Source of the DNA: Dolomedes plantarius
Taxonomy: Eukaryota; Arthropoda; Arachnida; Araneae; Dolomedidae
Reading direction: 5' to 3'
NCBI GenBank assembly: GCA_907164885.2
Contig: OU015490.1
Location: 95,443,386-95,507,385 of the forward strand
Length of the DNA: 64,000 nt
A program made the translations under genes and the position numbers. This document shows positions 1 through 9,639 of this stretch, one piece after another (positions within the stretch are counted from its first letter, which is position 1; each line of letters starts with the position of its first letter). The notes below the pieces were generated by a model. The model saw nothing but the letters and a program-made list of their open reading frames with translations, did not search any database and was not told where the DNA came from.

Positions 1-81
1 TTTAATAAGATCATATGGTAAATCTTTATGGAAGTTAATAGCAAGATTTTGAAGATAATCCGGGAGCTTCAGCGTGGGGTA
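1..81 (-). pseudogene. Jockey-type LINE ORF2 C-terminal scrap
   Basis: The minus strand translates to a short stretch reading YPTLKLPDYLQNLAINFH, which resembles the segment near the end of Jockey ORF2 proteins; the two better copies in this window read IPNFLKNLTTNFHNSID and IRNYLKNQAINFHNSID at that place. Homology stops at the TA where the mariner element begins. Weak, frame-damaged similarity (around KRPCPRHV) may resume beyond the other end of the mariner at about 6642-6720, so the mariner probably landed in this old LINE remnant. The fragment is non-functional. Family assignment comes from a few residues, so confidence is moderate. Confidence 0.5.
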
Positions 82-83
82 TA

Positions 84-253
84 CAGGGTGTCCATAATTA
101 AAGTCCCACTTTCAAAAGGCTACAAAAAAAAAAAGAACCACTGGTCAGAATGACTTCAAATTTGAACTGAATATACTGGAAGAAGGGGTAAACGATTTGG
201 CATAATAAAAAAAGTTCCAAAATGTATCAATAGATGGTGCTGTAAGCGGCATA
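84..253 (+). repeat. Left terminal inverted repeat of the mariner element
   Basis: About 170 bp match the reverse complement of 6463-6639 with scattered differences. Matching blocks include the CAGGGTGTCC tip, the AATGACTTCAAATTTGAACT block and the AATAGATGGTGCTGTAAGCG block at the inner end. Similarity ends near 253. The length is far above the 20-30 bp usual for classical mariners. Confidence 0.88.
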
Positions 254-387
254 CTATGCAAACTAATTAAAAGACACTCATGGCACGAGACACATTGCAT
301 GTGGCATAAAAGCTCGGGCTATGTGGCGATCCCATCATATTGTATCGGAGTAGCTTGTCATGAGTCTCTCAATGAAGGATCGCGTTG

Positions 388-401
388 TTCTGGTGAAGCT
401 C
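388..401. repeat. Left target-site duplication of LINE 1
   Basis: TTCTGGTGAAGCTC here and TTCTGGTGAAACTC at 5087-5100 differ by one base in 14. They flank the LINE and fall inside the transposase reading frame, which becomes continuous when the LINE and one copy are removed. Confidence 0.9.
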
Positions 402-716
402 ATCAGATCATCAGACAAATGGGATAACTACGTTATATAGGCCACGCCTTCCAACGTAGGCTTGCATAGTAATGACCAGAGTAAAGGTGAAAAGAGATAG
501 GTTGGATTTGGATCCGGGGAGTGGCTTGAGAAAAGGAAGTTTAATGTGATAGCTAAAGCGATGCTCATGGGAGCAATGCTTAAAATTGATAGGAAAAACT
601 TAAAAAATAAGAAAAATTTAATAAATTAAAGCTCACTGCTTACCAAAGTAAGAAGTAAGATTACAAAAAGTAATGAAAAAAAAGAAGTTTTAAAATAATT
701 AAGAACAGAGAACGGC

Positions 717-3374
717 TCATGGCCGTCTTCTGTTAGCAGGGTCGGCAAAGTCATAATTGGCGAGATTTAAAAGGAGTTCATTATCAATAGAATTATGGAA
801 GTTAGTAGTTAAATTTTTGAGGAAATTTGGAATAGTAAGGAGGCCAAGCTCCTCGTGGATTTCAGCATTCCTGAAATACCACGGTGCGTTAACGATTTGC
901 CGAATAGTAATATTTTGTCCTACGGTTAGCTTTTTAATATGAGAATCTGCTGCGTATGTCCATGCCGGAGCTGCATAAGTAATTAGAGGTCTAAGAAATG
1001 ATTTGTAGATGAGCATTTTATTATTTATAGATAATTTACTGTTCCGAGCAATTAAGGGGAATAGTGAACGTTTAGCAACTCGAAACTTGTCCCTAATTTG
1101 TGTTATGTGATGTCTCCAGGTGAGATTTTTGTCAAGGGTGACTCCTAAATACTTAACGGTGTCAGACCAGGGGATAATAGTGTTACCGATAATAAGTTTG
1201 TATTTGTCAATTGTGCGTTTAGTTTTTTGTGTAAACATAATAGCTATGCATTTATCTGTGTTAATTTTGATTTTCCATTTGTCGAGCCACTGTTGGATAA
1301 TTTTCATATGGTCGTTAAGGTATTTGACGACGTACTTAGGGCTATGATCAGTTGCGTAAATTGCGGTGTCATCGGCGAAGATGGCAATATTAGTTTTATT
1401 ATATTGATAAATATCGTTAACGTAAATGTTAAATAAAATTGGAGCAATAATAGAACCTTGGGGAAGACCGCTATAGAAATTTAATTTGGAAGATAATTTA
1501 TCTTTAATTTTAATTTGGAAAGTACGATCTTTTAAATAGGAGGTTAGGAGTTTAATAAGATGAGGGGGGAAATTATAATTAATAAGTTTATGTATGAGGC
1601 CATCAATCCAGATTTTATCGAACGCTTTAGCAACGTCAAGGAAAAGGGCAGCAGTGCATTTTTTATTTAATTTAGAGTCAGCAAGATGCTTAACAATGCG
1701 ATAAATTTGGTGAGGGGCTGAAAGAGATTGGCGAAAACCAAATTGATAGAGGATAATAATATTTGCAGAGAGGAGATGTTTATTGATTTCATAAGCAATG
1801 AATTTTTCAGTAAGTTTACTGATGGTATTTAAGAGGCTAATTGGCCGATAGCTATCAGGAGAGTTCTTATTTTTTCCAGGTTTAGCTATGGGCACAATGA
1901 TGGAATTTTTCCAACTTTGAGGAAAGTGATTCAATTTAAAGATAGCATTAATAAGGGCAGTGATTTTGAAAATGAACTTAAGGGGGATGTTTTTAAGCAT
2001 AGTATTAGTAATTTGGTCTTCGCCAGGCGACTTTCGATTAGGGAGTTTTTTAATTATTTCCTTAACTCTGGAGGGGGGAATGTAAATTTTAGCAGTGGGG
2101 TGATTAATAGAATTAAAAAGGTTTATATTAGTTTGAACAGTATTGTCAATGCTAGTATTGGGGCTGGGATTAAGGATGAAGTTGTTGGCAAGGGTTTGAG
2201 CGATAAGATTAGATTTATCTTCGTCAGAATAAATGAAGTTATTGTTACTAGGATTAATGAGGGGGGGAATGACATTAGGTTTATTTTTAAGGCATTTAGC
2301 GGCTCTCCAAATGGAATTGTCAGTTATGTCAAGTGAAGTTATGTAAGTTTCCCAACTTTTATTGGCTTTGTCATGAATATAATATCTTAAGTTTTGTTGA
2401 GCGTTGTTCATTAATGTTTTATTATGTGTGGTTTTGTTCCTTTGCCAATTTTTACGCGCTCTATTTCTTTCATTAGTGAGAATTTTAAGTTGGGTGTCGG
2501 TACGAATTTTATTAGAAGGAGGAATAATTTTGGTGTTTTTGATGAGGGCGGAGTTAATGTCATTAGTTATGCTATGAACAAGATTTTCGATGTCGTTATG
2601 GGTGTTAATTTCAGGATGAGTGTAGGGTAAGTTATGCAGGTCTTTTTTGAAGTTATCCCAGTTGGTGAATTTAGAATGATTGATAATTAAAGGATTAGTG
2701 TCTAAATGAATGGTGAGTGCAACTGGGTTGTGATCCGAGGAGAGATTGCAGAGGGTTTCTATAGTAATATTATGGGGAAAGCCTTTAACAAGAGCAAAGT
2801 CAATAGTGCTACTGCTATACCTAGAAAAATGAGTGGGGGAAGAGGGGGCAATTATGTCAAATTCAGAATTCGCAGTAAAATTATAAATGGTGTTTCCGTA
2901 AGTGTTATTAGTTTTACAGTTCCACAGAGTGTGATGAGCATTAAGGTCGCCGAAAAGGATAGTGTTAATGTTTAGGTTATCAAGAACTTTTAAATCGTCA
3001 AGGACGTCGTTAGGATTTTGAACAGGGGGAATATAAGCAGAAACAATAGTATAGGATGGGATGTTATTAAGTTTAACATTAACAGCAGTAGCGTTAATAA
3101 TTTTGAGGGGGGAAATGATAAGTTCATGATGGGGTAAGGTATTTTTGATAATAATAGCAGTGCCTCTCTTGGCTTGTGTATAGGAATTATAATCAGATCT
3201 ATAAGTGGTGTACTGAGGGATGTTAAGTTTATCCTCTGGTCTGAGATGAGTTTCTTGTATGAGAATGATATCGGGGGTATGCTCATTTACAAATTCTTTA
3301 AACTCCCGGATCCTGGAAAGTAGACCATTGGCATTCCACGCAAGAACAACAAGGGAAGGAGAGGGCGTACCCAT
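717..3374 (-). CDS. LINE ORF2: endonuclease-reverse transcriptase
   Basis: An uninterrupted 885-residue polyprotein. Residues about 8-220 form an APE-type endonuclease (LAWNANGL, IQETHLRP, FGDLNAHH, SSDHNPV) that nicks target DNA. The reverse transcriptase follows, with RPISLLNTISK, FLDVAKAFD, GLPQGS and the catalytic FADD at 666-669. The C-terminal region (YAAPAW, NAPWYFRNAEIHEELG) is typical of the Jockey clade; I see no RNase H domain. The start ATG overlaps the ORF1 stop as TAATG, which suggests termination-reinitiation for ORF2. Length matches the Jockey family, so this protein could be functional if ORF1 were supplied. Confidence 0.93.
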   Translation of the reverse strand: MGTPSPSLVVLAWNANGLLSRIREFKEFVNEHTPDIILIQETHLRPEDKLNIPQYTTYRSDYNSYTQAKRGTAIIIKNTLPHHELIISPLKIINATAVNVKLNNIPSYTIVSAYIPPVQNPNDVLDDLKVLDNLNINTILFGDLNAHHTLWNCKTNNTYGNTIYNFTANSEFDIIAPSSPTHFSRYSSSTIDFALVKGFPHNITIETLCNLSSDHNPVALTIHLDTNPLIINHSKFTNWDNFKKDLHNLPYTHPEINTHNDIENLVHSITNDINSALIKNTKIIPPSNKIRTDTQLKILTNERNRARKNWQRNKTTHNKTLMNNAQQNLRYYIHDKANKSWETYITSLDITDNSIWRAAKCLKNKPNVIPPLINPSNNNFIYSDEDKSNLIAQTLANNFILNPSPNTSIDNTVQTNINLFNSINHPTAKIYIPPSRVKEIIKKLPNRKSPGEDQITNTMLKNIPLKFIFKITALINAIFKLNHFPQSWKNSIIVPIAKPGKNKNSPDSYRPISLLNTISKLTEKFIAYEINKHLLSANIIILYQFGFRQSLSAPHQIYRIVKHLADSKLNKKCTAALFLDVAKAFDKIWIDGLIHKLINYNFPPHLIKLLTSYLKDRTFQIKIKDKLSSKLNFYSGLPQGSIIAPILFNIYVNDIYQYNKTNIAIFADDTAIYATDHSPKYVVKYLNDHMKIIQQWLDKWKIKINTDKCIAIMFTQKTKRTIDKYKLIIGNTIIPWSDTVKYLGVTLDKNLTWRHHITQIRDKFRVAKRSLFPLIARNSKLSINNKMLIYKSFLRPLITYAAPAWTYAADSHIKKLTVGQNITIRQIVNAPWYFRNAEIHEELGLLTIPNFLKNLTTNFHNSIDNELLLNLANYDFADPANRRRP

Positions 3375-4965
3375 TAACTTGAAATTTCCGGACGATTAAG
3401 CATGCCAGTGAAGAAGCCAAAAATTTTGTCATCTTCAGTCTGGCCTTTATTAATTCTATCTCTTGTAGTGGTAAGTCTATCTATTAAGTGGGTTAAATTG
3501 GAGGTACCTAAAGCAGCTTTAATTTCCTCAAGGAGGTCGTTAATTTGTTTCATTTGTTTTAAGACGTTTAAACCATCAGTAAAGTTAGGATAATCAATAA
3601 TTTGGGTGGTTTCGGCAGTTTTAGTATTTATTAAATTTTGGGAGGGAGTGGAAGAATTGGTTTGTGGGATATTTCTAGTGGTGTTGGAGCCGGCCGCGTT
3701 GGCATAGGAAAAACCGGGGGTTACTTCTTTAATTTTTCTTTTAGCTTCGGCTTTATTGTGGGGAAATGCAGGACAACCTCTGAAACTGGCCACGTGGTCT
3801 CCATTACAATTACACCATTTAGGGTTTTCTAATTTACCTTCTCCTTTATTACAGTCACTAGTTATGTGATCACCAGCACATTTTACACAACGGGGATTCA
3901 TGGTGCAGTTTTCTTGATGGTGGTGATAATACTGACATCTGAAACACTGAAGGGTTTTGAAGGGGGAGTTGTATTTTTGAATGGTGATTTTGATGTGAAA
4001 GAGGGCTTGTAGATCATAGATGTTTTTAGAATTTTCTGCAGCGGTGAGTTGAATTTGATGGAGTGGTAGGGGGGTTTTTCTTCATTTTTCTTACCTCTCA
4101 TGAGGCGGTTAACTTTATGGACTGGATATTCTAAACGTTCAAGTTCTTTTTGAATTTCGTCCGGTTCAATATCAATGGGGAGTCCTCGGATGACCACTTT
4201 AATTAATTTTACTGATCCTAAAGGTAGAATGAATCCTTGTATATTATTGTCTTTAAGAAATTTTGTAATATTCCTATGGTCATCTTCTGATTTAGGTTCA
4301 ATTCTAATAAATTCTCCGCTCATTCGTGCGTGGAAATGCCTTTCGTGTTTACCCGCTAATAAGTTCAAAATTTCTCTATAATTATCAATTTTAGCAATCG
4401 TAATATGCTTAATCTTCATTTGATTTTCCTTAGGGGCTTGAGTTTGGATAGGGTTTTCTTCAATATGGTTTTTTAGGGCATTAAATTTGTTAACAGTTAC
4501 AGTATTGGTAGGGATAATGGGAATAGTAGCTTTGGCAGTTAATCTTCTGGCCGGTGTCTTAAAACCGTCATTATTCTCCTGGGTATTGGGTTTTCGTTTT
4601 TTGTTATTGTTAGAATTTGAAATGGAAATGTTAGTATGGTTAGATTGGTCAAGACTATGCTTACCTAGACGATATCTTTCATATGCCAGAGGGAATGCCT
4701 TTTCCAGAGTAGAATGAAGATTTTCCGGGATCAGTCCATTTTGTAGGTTTGATAAGATTCTTTCATTGTCTTCAGATAGTTCGATAAGGATAGGTTGATT
4801 GGTTCCATTGTCCGTGTTCATAGCCAGAGTATCGTCAGCCGAGGTCGTATCCGTGTCCATAAGTTTATCTTCCATATTATCACGAGTGAAACTCGTGATA
4901 TCGGAGGCTGCCTCTAAATCAGGCCCGTCGCACATCCGCAAGAGAAAATCTCCCCGAAAGGCCAC
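3374..4965 (-). pseudogene. LINE ORF1: Gag-like nucleic-acid-binding protein, frameshifted
   Basis: ORF1 starts at 4965 and would encode about 530 residues. The first frame (4965-3898) loses homology after KKNEEKPPYH, at a C-run on the coding strand (G-run at about 4069-4074). The other frame continues with CFRCQ, MNPRCVKCAGDH and WCNCNGDH, the zinc-knuckle cluster of Jockey ORF1 proteins, and ends at 3374. Comparison with the open ORF1 at 30046-31536 confirms the join point. The protein is expected to coat the LINE RNA. A single homopolymer indel could be a real mutation or an assembly error. Confidence 0.85.
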
Positions 4966-6462
4966 AGACGCAGAAGTAGGGACCGAAGAAAAAGCAATAA
5001 GAAATCAGGTGTACTAGCGCAAGGCTTAGCACACACGGAGGAAAGCAAGAAACGTCTATACTCAATGGAGGTACAGTAAGGGACTTTTCTGGTGAAACTC
5101 TTCTACAAGAACGACGACTGTGTGCCTGCAGCTTTAAAGAAATTCCGGTCATTAAAGGGAATGAAAAAAGGCTGTGGTCCGATTTCTGCAAAGGGTCTAA
5201 AGAATATGATTCAGAAATTTGAAGAAACAGGTTCTTTTGAAGTGAAATCTGGCAGAGGGAGGAAATCAATTGCTTCGACGTTAGTAGTGGTAGAAGATGT
5301 GGCCACAGCATTAGAAGAAGGGATGAACAGTGGTGTGCAAATGTTCTGTGCACGTGGTATTGCCCGATGTTTAGACATGCCTGCGAGTACGGTGCACAAA
5401 ATTATACGCAATATCCTGCATTGCTATCCATACAAAATTACATATGTTCAGGAGTTGCTTCCTGCTGACCTGCCAAGAAGACGGGCGTTTGCTCTGGAAT
5501 TTCTCGCTCGCATGGAAGTGGACAATGAATGGCCATGAAACATTTTGTGGACAGATGAAGCCCATTTCCACCTCCACGGGTTTGTCAACACACAAAATTG
5601 CAGGATATGGGCAAAGGAAAACCCATTTTCAACTCAACCAGTACTGATGCATTCGCCAAAGGTAACTGTGTGGTGCGGGTTGACGGCATCGTGTATGGTA
5701 GGGCCATTTTTTTTTTCGAGGACATAGGTCCTGTGGGTCCTGTTACCTGTACCGTGAATGGTAAACGGTATGCAAGTCTTTTGCGCAGCCAGGTCATTCC
5801 AACACTTCAACAGCGTGCATGTCTGGATAGAATCATTTTCATGCAAGATGGCGCTCCTCCGCACATCACAAAGCCAGTCATGGAACTGCTCAAGAGGCAT
5901 TTCGGAAATAATCGACTTATCAGCCGTCATTGTCCAACAGCCTGGCCTCCAAGATCACCAGACCTCAATCTTTGTGACTTCTGGCTGTGGGGTTATCTTA
6001 AAAATGTTGTGTGCAGTGGCCCTATTGCATATTTGGCTGAATTGAAGGCACGGATTACGCAACACATTCGCAACGTCACCCCTCAGACACTCCGGTCTGT
6101 TGTGGAACATGCTGTTTATCGCTTTCAGCTTGTGACGGACAATGGTGGAAACCATATTGAACCTGTCTGCCGCAAGTCTAGCTATAATTAACAGGCATTT
6201 TCATTGTTGCTTTTTATGCGGTTTTCGGCCCAAGGACAATTAAAAACCAATTTTTCCCATCCGATGTGGTACGACCTTGCCGTGGTGGATGGGCTTTCCA
6301 CTAACAGTGCCACAACTGTTGACTGACTTGGAAATCATTTTTTCCGTCAAACGACCCAAACACACATGCACATTGAACACTACAGTTGGTTTACTGTGCA
6401 ACTCATGCCAAAGCCGCCGTATTTCCATTCAAATGTCACTTGTAGCCGAATCCACTTTCGTT

Positions 6463-6639
6463 ATGCCGCTTACAGCGCCATCTATTGATACATTTTGGAA
6501 CTTTTTTTATTATGCCAAATCGTTTCCTCCTTCTTCCAGTATATTCAGTTCAAATTTGAAGTCATTCTGACCCGTGGTTCTTTTTTTGCAGCATTTTGAA
6601 AGTGGGACTTTCAAAATGCTGCAAATTATGGACACCCTG
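6463..6639 (-). repeat. Right terminal inverted repeat of the mariner element
   Basis: This is the inverted partner of 84-253, ending ATTATGGACACCCTG before the TA duplication. Close to the tip it contains a small local hairpin (AAAGTGGGACTTTCAAAATG) that the left end lacks. Confidence 0.88.
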
Positions 6640-6641
6640 TA

Positions 6642-6937
6642 TTTCATAAGTCATTAGACGTGCCGAGGGCATGGTCTTTTAAAATTCCCAAATTCGCTAG
6701 TGGTGAAGTCAAAGTTGTTTTCTTCTTAAACGATAACACTAACTAGCTAATTTTTCTGGAATTCTCTGATAGAAGGAGTGGAAACAACGAGGCACCCCTT
6801 TCAGCAATTTTTGTAAATCCCTGTACTTCTTAGGGGCGATAGTCATCATAGTTTACGAAGGTAAAATGCACTCGCGTTTTTTTAAATGTAGCGTGGGGGA
6901 GGGGGCATTTTAGTAAATAAAACATTAGCCCTTTTGT
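6642..6937. other. No gene seen
   Basis: The part nearest the mariner may continue the old Jockey scrap seen at 1-81. The rest shows no coding similarity I recognise. Confidence 0.5.
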
Positions 6938-7250
6938 TTAAGAATCCGGTCGTCTGGATTGCACCTTATCTTCCTTCTTGCATTTGTACATTTTCTCTGC
7001 CTCTATTAAGTGATCGTCATAATCTGCCTTCATTGAGCTCCTCTCTTCTGCACTCAAGCCTTATTTTGTAGATTTGTCACAAACCCATTGCAGTCATCAC
7101 ACGTATGGTTGACAGGTTCTTTGAATGCTAAATTGAACTCAGTGTTGAAAATTTGTCGATAAACCCATTCTTTCGCAAACATTTTGTTATCTACACCCCA
7201 TTCTTTACATTGTTCAACATACAATTCGTACATTTTCGAAACATTTTTCT
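6938..7250 (-). pseudogene. Fragment of an unidentified transposon-like protein
   Basis: The minus strand reads VSKMYELYVEQCKEWGVD, then YRQIFNTEFNLAF, then TCDDCNGF before a stop at 7054. After a one-base frame change the reading continues SAEERSSMKADYDDHLIEA and ends near 6938. I have met the YR-IF--EFNL-F ... C--C pattern in repetitive proteins of unknown function in arthropods, but cannot name the family. Nothing upstream joins it; at about 7270 it abuts LINE family C. It is a decayed partial copy. Confidence 0.45.
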
Positions 7251-7267
7251 TTTTTGATTTTTTTTTT

Positions 7268-7600
7268 GTCATTTTTTGATGGATCGACCTCAAGACTATC
7301 TTTCAGATTTCTGATTACTCGTCAGCCACCGTATCTCTCTCTCTCTTTTATTATTTTGTAAATTCCGCCACATTAAATACTTGTCAAATTTATATTTATT
7401 TACTTATTTATTATTATTATTATTATTATTTTTTTTTTAACTTTCATTGTCAACACTTTTCTTTTAATCCTGAGAACGGAAATATAGCCACAAAAAATTA
7501 ACCATAGCGAGGATATAGATCCCTGCTCTCTGGTGCCTCGTTAATGTACCATATCTATGTCTATGTCATCGTTACAATTTCCCTGTCGATGTCGATGCAC
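7268..7600 (+). mobile_element. 3' UTR of LINE family C (copy 1)
   Basis: The block from TTGATGGATCGACCTCAAGAC through an ATT-rich tract to CCTGAGAACGGAAATATAGC and CTCTGGTGCCTCGTTAATG matches 39775-40225 and, inverted, 36604-36900. In 34144-35130 the start of this 3' UTR follows a Jockey ORF2 C-terminus, so it is LINE 3' sequence. It ends in short CTATGTC-type repeats. No coding part remains. Confidence 0.75.
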
Positions 7601-7955
7601 CATGATTTATCATGTTTTATCAGTACACTACAGCACTGTGATGTTCATTTAGAAGCTTCATTCTAGATAGGGTGATTTTATCGAGTGCGTACGAACAAAG
7701 GTTCACCTCTATACTTAATTATAATTTTCTGATGAGGATGCTATTTATAAAATAAATTAATAATTGTACATCTCATTTTCTGAGTTACTACTGTTATATT
7801 AGCAGCGCTCCGAATTCTTCAAGTGTCTAAAAACCACTGATTTGAAGTTATCAATTAAGGAAAATAATATCTTCCCATCTTAAATAGCTGTAAAACGTAT
7901 TTAATTCTTTTTTTTCTTAGATTAATTCTTTCTAATCTATTTTTCTTTTATTTTT
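7601..7955. other. No gene seen
   Basis: AT-rich sequence without recognisable coding, RNA or repeat structure. Confidence 0.5.
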
Positions 7956-7959
7956 TTTC

Positions 7960-8100
7960 CAGCTTTCATCTTTACCACTTTTATTTATTCCCGAGAACGG
8001 AAATATTGCCAAAAAAAATTATTCATGCCTATATAATGTAGCTCTGCTGTCCTGTGTCTCGCTAACGTACTTTGGCAATGTCAAGCAATGGTTGTACACT
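7960..8100 (+). mobile_element. LINE family C 3'-end scrap (copy 2)
   Basis: The stretch around CCCGAGAACGGAAATATTGCC and TGTCTCGCTAACGTAC is a diverged second copy of the last roughly 140 bp of the family-C 3' UTR. Confidence 0.65.
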
Positions 8101-8784
8101 TATTCCTAAGTTAAATAACTGATAAGTCATTACTATTTGTCGTCTTACTCACAGATATCTATCTTCCTTCCCTATACACTTACTCCAGTTAACTTGCTAT
8201 TGTCTTGCAACGGTCCAGTTATCTTGCTTACATCAGGTCTCGTCAGCCCCCATGCAACGAAGATCTGTCCTTGAGGGAGGACATAAATAATGATAATAAT
8301 AATAATAGTAATAATAAAAGACAGGTAAATGGAAATATGCGTACATAATATTTATTCGCACTTATCAACAAAAATTTGGTTTTATTGCATAAATAAAAAA
8401 TTTCGAAAAGGAACGTTTTATTCAAATATATTTTAAATTTTCAAACAAAAAAAGCATTTATAAATTAAATCACAAAACAATAACTTTGTTGCTTATGCCA
8501 CTTGACCGACAGCAAAATCAGATCAAGACCCGAAGGCTATGAGCGTTGAAGGTGAGGCTCCAGTTTTGACTGGCAACACAAGGGTTGGGGTCCGACTTGG
8601 CCAAAGGACCAGTCCCGCAATTTTGAACCGAGTCAAGTGACGAGACCAGAACATTGATCCCGCACCTCCAGAGATAATTTTGAGAACTTTGGAGGACATT
8701 GCAGACATGATAGATGTTACGTGCAGAAGCCTCCATTAACAATAACTTTAAATTCATTATACTAATAGCTAATAGTATTTTGGT
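8101..8784. other. No gene recognised
   Basis: The interval contains a short ATA/ATG microsatellite (about 8288-8318) and a GC-richer stretch (8520-8715) open in two minus-strand frames. Neither frame resembles a family I know. Confidence 0.45.
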
Positions 8785-8958
8785 TTAGTTTAGTGCGGTA
8801 CGGTCCATTTTTGCTTTACGAGGGCTAATTAGACCGGGACCTACTGCTTAAAGACGATTCCGACGTCTACAAACGCCCATGCCAAGACTGGGATTCGAAT
8901 CCACAGACATTGGTACCGAATGCCAGCGCCCTTATAGGCACTCGGCCATCGTCCGGCA
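8785..8958 (-). mobile_element. tRNA-derived SINE-like element
   Basis: On the minus strand an RNA polymerase III A box (TGGCCGAGTGCC, 8948-8937) is followed 35 bp later by a B box (GATTCGAATCCC, 8901-8890), in tRNA-Leu/Ser style. A non-tRNA tail runs to about 8785. The T-arm and D-arm boxes are good but I could not form a full cloverleaf, so a SINE head fits better than a tRNA gene. I see no second copy in this window. Confidence 0.55.
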
Positions 8959-9274
8959 TTTTTGAAAATAACCATAAAACTTTCTTAGTCACAGGTCTCT
9001 CAGGCTTCGGTGTTTTGGAGCTGATAACTTCTGATTGCTATTTATTCTCATTCATCATAAAATTGCTTATGCGAAATAAACGCAAAAAATTCTTAATACC
9101 TTACCAACTGGAGTAATTTTTTTAATCTATAAAGGTCAATTTCCAATTTAATAAAGTATGACTCTTTATGTGACAGGTATTTGTTATCTCATGTTTCGAC
9201 AGTATGCACTCAGTAGCTGCAGCTATTGTTATTTTCTTACATGAACACATAACTAAAAGCTTATAGAAAGTGAT
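8959..9274. other. No gene seen
   Basis: Sequence between the SINE-like element and the gypsy LTR, without recognisable features. Confidence 0.45.
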
Positions 9275-9540
9275 GTGTAGTGTTCCCGCTCCAATCTGCG
9301 AGAGGCGAACCACGTGACATCACTTCTTTCCCCCTTCTTTGGGGAGATGCGCGCCGTCACGTGAGAGTCGAGGAGAAAATCTCTCGCAGGTCGGGCGCGC
9401 TATGCCGTGCGGCGTTCTGAATTGTGTTGTCCGAATAAATGTGTTTAAAAAAGCCTTCTGATGGAGTCTCTGCTTTGTGTCTAGTTCTATAGAGGCACGA
9501 CGAATTACAACCTCGTCGATTCACCTTACCGGGACTATAT
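9275..9540 (+). repeat. Presumed 5' LTR of the truncated gypsy element
   Basis: The stretch begins TGTAGTGTTCCCGC and includes an AATAAA polyadenylation signal (about 9435). It is followed by TTGGTGACCCGGACGTGAT, the leader/primer-site type common in arthropod gypsy elements. With no second LTR in the window the borders are estimates. Confidence 0.6.
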
Positions 9541-9639
9541 ATTGGTGACCCGGACGTGATATTGGTGACCGGCCATCGAACACAGCCTGCGCCTTCGTAC
9601 TGCGTCATTGGACTTCTGCTTTCGTTTTCGCCAGCAACC

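Larger units (their letters stand above)
402..5086 (-). mobile_element. Near full-length Jockey-type LINE (LINE 1)
   Basis: A minus-strand non-LTR retrotransposon with, in its own orientation, a 5' UTR of about 120 bp, ORF1 (4965-3374), ORF2 (3374-717), and a 3' region of about 315 bp that ends in two copies of an 8-bp unit (TCTGATGA) rather than a long poly-A. The 14-bp target duplication at 388-401 and 5087-5100 shows a target-primed insertion. ORF2 is open throughout; ORF1 has one frameshift in a C-run. A second, diverged relative lies at 28610-33221. Confidence 0.9.
360..6191 (+). pseudogene. Mariner-type transposase (DUF4817 + DDE), split by LINE insertion
   Basis: The first exon-like piece runs from the ATG at 360 to 401 (MSLSMKDRVVLVKL). 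The frame resumes exactly after the LINE at 5101 (FYKNDDC...). The N-terminal helix-turn-helix region (KGLKNMIQKFEETGSFEVK) fits DUF4817; the catalytic part shows WTDEAHFHLHG, MQDGAPPH and SPDLNLCDFWLWGYLK. Besides the LINE there is an in-frame TGA at 5536-5538 and a frameshift in a T-run at about 5707-5718; the frame from 5598 then continues to the stop at 6191. By my count 42 residues separate the second and third acidic residues, if the last D of LNLCD is catalytic. It would have cut and joined the element's ends in the nucleus. Inactive now. Confidence 0.88.
84..6639 (+). mobile_element. Mariner-superfamily DNA transposon with a LINE nested inside
   Basis: The element starts CAGGGTGTCCATAATT and ends in the reverse complement of that sequence, with TA on both outer sides (82-83 and 6640-6641), the target duplication typical of the IS630/Tc1/mariner superfamily. 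Inside are a transposase reading frame on the plus strand (360-6191, broken) and a 4.7-kb LINE (402-5086). Removing the LINE and one copy of its target duplication leaves about 1.86 kb, an ordinary size for a mariner-type element. The transposase carries a stop and a frameshift, so the copy is dead. Confidence 0.92.

Noticed and set aside
8518..8757. Two overlapping minus-strand frames
   Set aside because: No recognisable domain, no second copy and no supporting signals.
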